Below, piece after piece: positions 54,949 to 61,603 of a stretch of 64,000 nt of DNA. Both the position numbers and the translations under genes were made by a program. Position 1 is the stretch's first letter. Every line of letters starts with the position of its first letter. The stretch is from Clostridium sp. MD294 (lineage in GTDB: Bacteria > Bacillota > Clostridia > Lachnospirales > Anaerotignaceae): assembly GCF_000364165.2 (NCBI RefSeq), contig NZ_CP097810.1, positions 124,001-188,000 on the forward strand. Direction: 5' to 3'. The notes beneath the pieces were generated by a model that searched no databases, was not told the DNA's origin, and saw only the letters and a program-made list of their open reading frames with translations.

Positions 54949-55911
54949 ATGAACACAAATAAGAAATACAAGGACTCTGTTTTTACACGATATTTTTCAG
55001 ATGAGCAAAAACTTCGATTACTTTACAATGCTTTAGAAAATACCAATTATGGAGAAGAAACTGAAGTAAACATCATTACATTAGAAGATGTACTTTTTAT
55101 GAACCAAAAAAATGATATTTGCTTTACCATAGATAACAAATTTATACTTCTCATAGAGCATCAAAGTACTATTAATAATAATATGCCTTTACGTTGTTTA
55201 CTTTATATTGCCAGAGAATACGAAAAATTGATTGACAGAAATATTATTTATAGAAGTACTTTACAGAAAATACCAACTCCTCATTGTTATGTATTATATA
55301 ATGGCACTAGAAACTATCCTAAAGAAAAAACACTAAAACTATCAGATGCCTTTCTAGTAGCACAAAACCCTCCAGAACTGGAATTAAACATAAAAGTTAT
55401 CAATATTAACTATGAGAAAAACCATACTATTATGCAACAATGTCAATATTTAAAAGAATATAGCTATTTTATATCAGTTGTAAAAACTTATTTAGAAAAA
55501 GGCTTAAAATTGAATGATGCTATTATTAATGCTGTAAAAATTTGTATCAATGAAAACATAATGAAAGAATTTTTACAAGAAAATGCAAGCGAGGTGATAA
55601 ATATGCTATTTACAGAATTTGATATGGATACTGCAAAAAAAATTTGGAAAGAAGAAGCAAGAGAAGAAGGAAGAGAAGAAGGAAGAGAAGAAGGAAGAGA
55701 AGAAGGAAGAAAAGAAGGAAGAAAAGAAGGAAGAAAAGAAGGAAGAAAAGAAGGAAAAGAAGAAGGAAGAAAAGAAGGAAAAGAAGAAGGAAAAGAAGAA
55801 AAACAAATTGAAATTGCTAAAAACCTACTTGCTATGCTAGATGTTAAAGATATTAATATCATATCAAAAGCAACAGGTTTGTCTATTGAACAAATTAAAA
55901 AATTAATGTAA
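54949..55911 (+). CDS. rpn: Rpn-family PD-(D/E)XK nuclease
   Basis: 320 residues of the Rpn (recombination-promoting nuclease, formerly putative transposase) family. The nuclease core has Asp56 and Glu70-His-Gln72 in ILLIEHQSTIN, fitting D...ExQ. A helical C-terminal part starts near 205. A highly repetitive Glu/Gly/Arg/Lys stretch (about 236-284) is built of four-residue EEGR/KEGR units, and a small terminal domain follows (KATGLSIEQIKKLM). Rpn proteins are DNA nucleases with reported anti-phage toxicity. A strong internal start at 55603 would produce the C-terminal part alone. Monocistronic. Confidence 0.9.
   Translation: MNTNKKYKDSVFTRYFSDEQKLRLLYNALENTNYGEETEVNIITLEDVLFMNQKNDICFTIDNKFILLIEHQSTINNNMPLRCLLYIAREYEKLIDRNIIYRSTLQKIPTPHCYVLYNGTRNYPKEKTLKLSDAFLVAQNPPELELNIKVININYEKNHTIMQQCQYLKEYSYFISVVKTYLEKGLKLNDAIINAVKICINENIMKEFLQENASEVINMLFTEFDMDTAKKIWKEEAREEGREEGREEGREEGRKEGRKEGRKEGRKEGKEEGRKEGKEEGKEEKQIEIAKNLLAMLDVKDINIISKATGLSIEQIKKLM
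55603..55911 (+). CDS. Predicted internal-start product of the rpn gene (possible intragenic antitoxin)
   Basis: Inside the rpn frame GAGGTGAT (55591-55598) is followed 4 bases later by an ATG at codon 219. It is a longer match to the anti-Shine-Dalgarno than the gene's own site. Translation gives 102 residues starting MLFTEFDMDTAKKIWKEEAR, with the repeat stretch and terminal domain but no nuclease. Short RpnS proteins from internal starts that block the full protein have been reported in E. coli; the role here is inferred. Confidence 0.6.
   Translation: MLFTEFDMDTAKKIWKEEAREEGREEGREEGREEGRKEGRKEGRKEGRKEGKEEGRKEGKEEGKEEKQIEIAKNLLAMLDVKDINIISKATGLSIEQIKKLM
55661..55800 (+). repeat. 12-bp tandem repeat tract in the rpn gene
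   Basis: About eleven degenerate copies of a 12-base purine unit (GAAGAAGGAAGA type) coding for EEGR/KEGR. Copy-number change would keep the frame and alter linker length. Open frames on both strands here are shadows of the low-complexity DNA. Confidence 0.9.
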
Positions 55912-55954
55912 TCATTACAAAAAAGCTATTTCTTTATTTTCAATATTTTAATTC

Positions 55955-55988
55955 AAATAAGGACATACCGAAAGGTATGTCCTTATTT
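55955..55988. terminator. Terminator between rpn and the aminotransferase
   Basis: A perfect 15-bp stem AAATAAGGACATACC/GGTATGTCCTTATTT with a GAAA tetraloop, between converging genes. Confidence 0.88.
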
Positions 55989-56015
55989 ATAAGAAGTAAA
56001 AAAAGAAATGAATTA

Positions 56016-57194
56016 TTATAATTTTCCAATTTGTTTTAAGAACGCTTCGATTTTGCTTATAGCAAATTTCAATTCGTCCATAGAGTAAGCATAAGAAATT
56101 CTAATAAATCCTTCACCACAGTCACCAAATGCTGTACCTGGAACAACCGCTACTTTACCTTCAAATAACATTTTGTCACAGAATTCAGCAGATGTCAAAC
56201 CTGTTAACTGTATAGATGGGAATACATAGAATGCACCCTTTGGTTCAAAGCAAGTCATACCTAATCTATTAAATTCACCGATTAAGTATTTTCTTCTTTC
56301 ATCATAAGATGCTCTCATTTCTGCTACGTCTTTATCGCATTGTACAGGGTCTTTTAATGCTTCAATACCTGCATACTGGCTCATTGTAGGAGCACACATA
56401 ATAACATAAGCATGAACTTTATTCATAGCTAATATTAAATCTTTAGGGCCTGCTGCATAGCCTAATCTCCAGCCTGTCATAGCAAAAGATTTTGCAAAGC
56501 CATTCAATACGATTGTTCTTTCATACATTCCAGGAATGGAAGCAATAGAAACGTGGTCTAAACCGCCATAAGTAAGTTCTGCATAAATTTCATCACTAAT
56601 AACAAGTATGTCATGTTTAATTAAAACAGGAGCAATTTTTTCTAAATCTGCTTTTTCCATAATACCACCTGTAGGGTTATTTGGATATGGGAAAATCAAT
56701 GCTTTTGTTTTAGGTGTGATAGCAGCTTCTAATTCTTCTGCTGTCAATCTAAATTCATTTTCTACTTTTGTTGTTAAAACAACAGGTACACCACCCTGCA
56801 ATGTAATACTTGGTTTGTAGGAAACATAAGAAGGTTCTACAACAAGAATTTCGTCGCCTGGTTCAATAATTGTTCTTAATGCAATATCAATTGCTTCAGA
56901 AGCACCTATTGTACAAAGAATTTGGTCAGCTGGGTCATATTTTGTATGAAATCTTCTGTCAAGATAATCAGAAATTACTTTTCTTAATTCAGGCATACCT
57001 TGATTAGAAGAATATCTTGTTTTACCTTCTTTTAAAGAGTCGATTGCAGCCTGTCTAACGTGTTCTGGAGTTTTAAAATCTGGTTCTCCAACACCTAATG
57101 AAACAACATCTTCCATTGTTGCAGCAACATCAAAAAATTTTCTAATACCAGAAGGTGGCATTTCTTCAACGTGTTTTGCGATAAAATTTCTCAT
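56016..57194 (-). CDS. Class I/II PLP-dependent aminotransferase
   Basis: 392 residues, fold type I, AspC/PatA-like. Visible residues: FPYPNNPTGGIM (substrate Asn region, about 168-179), ISDEIYAELTYGG (PLP Asp and Tyr), the Schiff-base Lys in GFAKSFAMTGWRLGYAAGP (about 231-249) and the Arg in GFIRISYAYS. Aspartate or aromatic amino acids are likely substrates. Codon use is richer in C/G endings than most neighbours, like fba. Confidence 0.92.
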   Translation of the reverse strand: MRNFIAKHVEEMPPSGIRKFFDVAATMEDVVSLGVGEPDFKTPEHVRQAAIDSLKEGKTRYSSNQGMPELRKVISDYLDRRFHTKYDPADQILCTIGASEAIDIALRTIIEPGDEILVVEPSYVSYKPSITLQGGVPVVLTTKVENEFRLTAEELEAAITPKTKALIFPYPNNPTGGIMEKADLEKIAPVLIKHDILVISDEIYAELTYGGLDHVSIASIPGMYERTIVLNGFAKSFAMTGWRLGYAAGPKDLILAMNKVHAYVIMCAPTMSQYAGIEALKDPVQCDKDVAEMRASYDERRKYLIGEFNRLGMTCFEPKGAFYVFPSIQLTGLTSAEFCDKMLFEGKVAVVPGTAFGDCGEGFIRISYAYSMDELKFAISKIEAFLKQIGKL

Positions 57195-57628
57195 TGCAAA
57201 TCAATCCTTTCAATACATAAAATTATCACATAGATACTGTTTTGTTTTGCTTTTGTTGCATTTTATTTTATTACTTTATTTCTTTTTGCAGAAAAGTGTT
57301 ATTTTTTCAACACTCTTTTTTCTTATAGAAATATCATACAATAAAATACTATAAAAAGCAATAGATAAATATGATTTTGACGAAAAATATTTATTTTTTA
57401 TATTTTTAAATAGTATACAGTACTATTTTTTTTATCAAAATTTATAAAAATATTGTTTTATTATTATTTCATTACTTATTAAAATACTTTTTATCTATTT
57501 AAAACTAGTGGCTATGAATAAAATAAATTACAAAGTTGTGAAATATTTATCTTTTTTTAGCAATAAAAACAAATAAATAGTATATTTTTATTTCATTTTT
57601 TTTATTTTTGAAGTTTTTTCTTCAAAAT
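57195..57628. other. AT-rich gap upstream of the aminotransferase
   Basis: 434 bases, above 80 % A+T. I see no gene, hairpin or convincing promoter pair. Confidence 0.5.
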
Positions 57629-58090
57629 TTATACTATATGAAATACATACATTCTTTCCAATATTTCTTGTTCATCTTTTACCATACAAAGAAAATTCCA
57701 GCCACATCTCTCATAAAATGCTGTGTAGTCTGTTACCAAATATAATTTTTTAATACCCATATTTTTTATATCTTCTATCACAAAATCTAATATACATTTT
57801 GCAATGCCCTTTTTTCTATATTCTTCCTCTACAAACAAAGCACATAAATTTGGTTTTAAATGTTTATATTCATGAAAATCATTTTCTATTACTCCTGCAC
57901 CTGCTATTATTTCATTATATTCATTCATCATAACATACCATTGTGGTATTATACTTTTTTGACAAATACATTGTTTCATACTATTCTCATATTCCTGTTT
58001 AGGGATATCCCACTTTTCTGAAAACCATTTTGCAGCTTCTAGAACAAGTTGGGGATTATGTCGCAACTTTTTTAACACTGTTTTTTTCAC
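57629..58090 (-). CDS. GNAT-family N-acetyltransferase
   Basis: 153 residues with the GNAT core: GAGVIENDFHEYKHLKPNLC, then LFVEEEYRKKGIAKCILDFV, which holds the acetyl-CoA loop RKKGIA at about 92-97. LYLVTDYTAFYERCGWNFL near the end is also typical. Substrate unknown. It is 24 bases after the AIR-synthase-like gene. Confidence 0.87.
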   Translation of the reverse strand: MKKTVLKKLRHNPQLVLEAAKWFSEKWDIPKQEYENSMKQCICQKSIIPQWYVMMNEYNEIIAGAGVIENDFHEYKHLKPNLCALFVEEEYRKKGIAKCILDFVIEDIKNMGIKKLYLVTDYTAFYERCGWNFLCMVKDEQEILERMYVFHIV

Positions 58091-58114
58091 ATTATCACCA
58101 TTCTCTTTATTATA

Positions 58115-59107
58115 TTATTCAAATTTTACAGCATATAAAGCATCACTTTTAGGTTGATTTAATTGTTGAATTTTTCCATTTTTTATAATTTGTTTTTCTT
58201 TTTCTGTAATACTCCCTATAATAGCACATTCAATATTTTGTTGTTGTAATGCTTTTACAATTTTTTCTCCTTCAAAAGCAGTAATAATCAAACTTCCACT
58301 TGAAATCAATTCATATGGACTAATTTGTGCTACTCGACAAATTGCTTTTGTTTCTTCCTTTACTGGTATTTTATCCAATTCCACTATAATACCTGTGTTA
58401 GAACAATCTGCTATTTCCCAAACTGCACCTAATATTCCTCCCTCTGTAACATCGTGCATTGCAGTTGCTCCCAAATTTTTAGCAATATTACTTTCTTTTA
58501 CTACAGACAAAAATCCTCTCATTTTCTTTGCTTTTTCAATTAAATTTTTCTCTATATTGTCTGACAATATTTCCTCATACTGTTTTGCTAATATTACAGT
58601 TCCTTCCAAACCTGCACATTTTGTCATAATAACATCTTGTCCTACTTTTGCACCTCCTGTTGCAATAAAATTATTTTTATCTGTTCTACCTATTACTGCA
58701 GCAGATACTATAGGCTTGTTCACAGCAGATGTTACTTCTGTATGTCCTCCTAATATTTCAATACCTATTTCTTTTGCTGCTTCATATGCCCCTTCCATAA
58801 TGTCAGACAATGTTGCCTCTGTACTTTTTTCTGGTAACAATATTGTCAAAAGTATTCCTACAACTTCTGCTCCGCTTGATGCAATATCATTACAATTAAT
58901 GTGTACTGCAATATATCCTATATCCTGCTCTGCTCCTGTGATAGGGTCTGCTGATACTACACAAAGTTCTTCTCCAAATGTAATAGCAGAACAGTCTTCT
59001 CCTGTTTTAGGTCTTAAAAATACATCTTTTCTTTTTACAGCAAAATGATTTATAGGATTTAATACAATACGATTTAATATTTCTGGTGGTATTTTTCCAA
59101 TTTCCAT
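58115..59107 (-). CDS. AIR synthase-related (HypE/ThiL-like) protein
   Basis: 330 residues from the ATG at 59107, which has AAGGAGGAA upstream; the longer frame to 59167 would overlap crcB. The PurM-like ATP-binding fold is seen in CVVSADPITGAEQDIGYIAV, DIASSGAEVVGILLT and HDVTEGGILGAVWEIAD. Family members make N-phosphorylated or dehydrated intermediates (HypE, SelD, PurM, ThiL). No hydrogenase maturation genes are nearby, so the substrate stays open. It follows crcB by 14 bases. Confidence 0.85.
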   Translation of the reverse strand: MEIGKIPPEILNRIVLNPINHFAVKRKDVFLRPKTGEDCSAITFGEELCVVSADPITGAEQDIGYIAVHINCNDIASSGAEVVGILLTILLPEKSTEATLSDIMEGAYEAAKEIGIEILGGHTEVTSAVNKPIVSAAVIGRTDKNNFIATGGAKVGQDVIMTKCAGLEGTVILAKQYEEILSDNIEKNLIEKAKKMRGFLSVVKESNIAKNLGATAMHDVTEGGILGAVWEIADCSNTGIIVELDKIPVKEETKAICRVAQISPYELISSGSLIITAFEGEKIVKALQQQNIECAIIGSITEKEKQIIKNGKIQQLNQPKSDALYAVKFE

Positions 59108-59121
59108 AATATTCCTCCTTG

Positions 59122-59484
59122 TTATAAAAATACTCTTTTTCCTAACCATACTCCTATTATGCAACACAATATACTACTTGCAATGTAACAAAATGCCATA
59201 ACAACATTTTTTTGTTCTATTAATGTAACACTTTCTAGCGAAAATGTTGAAAATGTTGTAAAACCTCCACAAAGCCCTGTTTTTAAAAATAATACTACAG
59301 TTTCTGATACAGTATACTTCATTGCTCCACTTACTACAAGCCCTATTATAAATGCTCCTATAATGTTGATACATAATGTTGTAACAGGAAATGCTATTTC
59401 AAATGGTAAATTTATTTTTCCTATCATATAGCGAAACATTGCACCTATGCCGCCCCCTAAAGCTACTATTAAACATTGCATCAT
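59122..59484 (-). CDS. crcB: Fluoride exporter CrcB/Fluc
   Basis: 121 residues, four membrane segments. Motifs: GGGIGAMFRYM, TTLCINIIGAFIIG and GLCGGFTTFSTFS with the fluoride-path Phe residues. Fluc channels form antiparallel dimers and expel fluoride; only one copy is seen. I start at the ATG at 59484 after AAAGGAG. No fluoride riboswitch is visible upstream. Confidence 0.92.
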   Translation of the reverse strand: MMQCLIVALGGGIGAMFRYMIGKINLPFEIAFPVTTLCINIIGAFIIGLVVSGAMKYTVSETVVLFLKTGLCGGFTTFSTFSLESVTLIEQKNVVMAFCYIASSILCCIIGVWLGKRVFL

Positions 59485-59653
59485 TACTATTTTCTCCTTT
59501 AATTTAATGAACATTTCATATCATTTTTAGTCATTACTTCTTTATTACTATAGTTTTGCTAAAATAACATAATTTTATATGGTATATTATTTTTTATTAT
59601 ATATAATTGTACTTATTTCTAATTGTTCTAGCAAAATAGTAATTAAAATACAA

Positions 59654-59680
59654 AAGCGTGTCGCATAAATTGACACGCTT
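59654..59680 (-). terminator. Terminator of the VanW gene
   Basis: Stem AAGCGTGTC/GACACGCTT with a 9-base loop; T-rich on the minus strand. Same GTGTC core as at 42567 and inside the 9237-9493 element. Confidence 0.8.
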
Positions 59681-59685
59681 GTTTT

Positions 59686-61353
59686 TTATTCTGCACCAAC
59701 TGGTGTACTATCTGCTTGTTCTTGTTGTTCATTATTTGTATTTTCTTGTGTTTCTGTTACATCTGTTGCAGGCGTTTCTGGTGTTTCTATCGTTTCTGTT
59801 GGTTTCTGTTCTGGTTCTGGTGCTACTTCTGCCTTTTTTGTACCAACAGTTACTTCGTCCGCTGTTGCTCTATATGTGGAACTAGAAAACCATTCTTTAC
59901 TAATCTGTTTTCCATTTTCCATAATAATTTTATAAGTGCTGACTTTACTACCTGTTTTTCCAGTATAGGTTACTTGTCTATATCCTTCTGGTTTTGAAGC
60001 ATCTTTTGTTATTTTTTCTGCAGGTTTTGGTATTGTTCCATCAAATACCATTTCAAAATCAACTTTGTGTCCTGCATCATGTATTTCGTGTCCATATAAA
60101 TTACATACCACTTTTCCATCTCTTGCATAAGCCTCTAAATAAACAGGATATTCTGTATCATTTCTAAATTTTAAATCTTTATAATCTCCTGCTACTGCGG
60201 CATCTCTACCCAATGGCACATATCCTACTGTCATAGAATGAGGATACCTTTCTACTACTTCTAATTCTGCTAATATTACTGCATTATACAATGTTGATGT
60301 TACCTGACAAACGCCTCCTGCAACTCCTTGCTCTACTTTACCATTTACATATACTCCTGCATCTTTATAGCCATTGGCATAAGTTTGAGGGCCAAGTCCC
60401 ACATTCATAGAAAATACATCTCCTGGTGCTATTACAGTACCATCTATATTAGCACAGCCTACACGAAGATTTTCATTTCTTCCTGCTGCATTTGCTGAAT
60501 ATGTTGTACTATATGTTCCTATCAAATCTGTTACTTTTTCATTGTCCGCTTTTGTCACTTTAGGTTCCGTTACAGTAATTTCTGGTTCTACAATACCTCC
60601 TGTATTCTGTTCCAGTAATTCCTCTACTTTAGGTACTGTTTTATCTACATCTAAAGCATAACCTTTTTGTTCTTCTGTAATTTGAAAAGCACCATTTTTT
60701 CTTGTAATCGTACTATCTTGTGCATCAACATTAAATTCTGTAGCAATTTGTTGTAATCTCTCTACTACTTTTTGATTATCATGTGTATAAGATATAGTAA
60801 TGTTTTCTTTATTTTGTGCAACATCTGTTACTATTTTATATCTATCTTTCAATTCTCCTGTTCTTCCAATTTCCCACGCTTGTTCTACAGATGCTTCTAT
60901 ATCATATTTTACATCTAAATCAGAAAATGGAATTTCCCAAGTTTTATCTTGTTGTTGTATTGTAATTTTCTGGCTGCCTAAATGTACATCTGCCTCTTGC
61001 TGTAGCTGTTGTAATGCTTCCTCTTTTGTTTTTCCTGAAACATCTACACCATTAACAGAAATACCACTATAAATTGTATTTATATTTACAGCTTCCTCCA
61101 TTTTGTTTTTCATGTATTGGCCATAAGCGAATACACTTCCTCCTACAATCATACCAACTGCTAATATTCCAACAAAAAATATTTTTCTTTTTGCTTTTTT
61201 TCTTCTTTCTGTCCTTTTCTGTGTTCTCTTTTGAGAAACATTATGGTTTTTGTAAGTAGCATGATTATTATAATTGTTGCGACTATTATGATTGTTATGA
61301 TTACTACGACTGTTATGCTGTTGTGACACAGTTGGCTTCCCCCTTTCCCTCAT
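59686..61353 (-). CDS. VanW-family membrane-anchored cell-wall protein with G5 domain
   Basis: 555 residues from the ATG at 61353, preceded by AAGGAAAG; the open frame extends 25 hydrophobic codons further. The inside N-terminus is Asn/His/Arg-rich (about 10-40) and then strongly basic. One membrane segment lies at about 58-78. Outside are a YoaR-like peptidoglycan-binding domain (about 85-255), the VanW domain (about 285-430) with GDVFSMNVGLGPQTYANGY and GGVCQVTSTLYNA, a G5 domain (about 435-505) and an acidic Pro/Thr/Glu tail. Common in Clostridia; not by itself a sign of vancomycin resistance. Confidence 0.9.
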   Translation of the reverse strand: MRERGKPTVSQQHNSRSNHNNHNSRNNYNNHATYKNHNVSQKRTQKRTERRKKAKRKIFFVGILAVGMIVGGSVFAYGQYMKNKMEEAVNINTIYSGISVNGVDVSGKTKEEALQQLQQEADVHLGSQKITIQQQDKTWEIPFSDLDVKYDIEASVEQAWEIGRTGELKDRYKIVTDVAQNKENITISYTHDNQKVVERLQQIATEFNVDAQDSTITRKNGAFQITEEQKGYALDVDKTVPKVEELLEQNTGGIVEPEITVTEPKVTKADNEKVTDLIGTYSTTYSANAAGRNENLRVGCANIDGTVIAPGDVFSMNVGLGPQTYANGYKDAGVYVNGKVEQGVAGGVCQVTSTLYNAVILAELEVVERYPHSMTVGYVPLGRDAAVAGDYKDLKFRNDTEYPVYLEAYARDGKVVCNLYGHEIHDAGHKVDFEMVFDGTIPKPAEKITKDASKPEGYRQVTYTGKTGSKVSTYKIIMENGKQISKEWFSSSTYRATADEVTVGTKKAEVAPEPEQKPTETIETPETPATDVTETQENTNNEQQEQADSTPVGAE

Positions 61354-61574
61354 TATAAATACTTTCCTTATTTCTATCCATATGCTTAAAATATACTTTT
61401 TAAATATATTTTCAAATAATGATAGCATATTATTCTATAATAGCGGAGCAATGTTGAAATATGGTGTCAAATATATTAAATTTTCTTTACAAAGTTATAA
61501 ATTATTATAAACCGATAAAATTGGACAATATACAACAAATAAAATCCTTTTTCTGTAATATAATGGCGAAAAAA

Positions 61575-61593
61575 AAGCAGTTTTATACTGCTT
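61575..61593 (-). terminator. Terminator of the vWA gene
   Basis: Stem AAGCAG/CTGCTT with TTTTATA loop and a run of T on the minus strand (61574-61570). Confidence 0.7.
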
Positions 61594-61603
61594 CTCTTTC
61601 TAT

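Noticed and set aside
55661..55800. CRISPR-like repeats
   Set aside because: Units are contiguous with no spacers and code for the protein linker.
55488..55862. Open frames on both strands over the repeat part of the rpn gene
   Set aside because: Pure consequence of the purine-only 12-bp repeat, which contains no stops in several frames.
59485..59653. Fluoride riboswitch upstream of crcB
   Set aside because: The sequence is AT-rich and lacks the conserved pseudoknot motifs.
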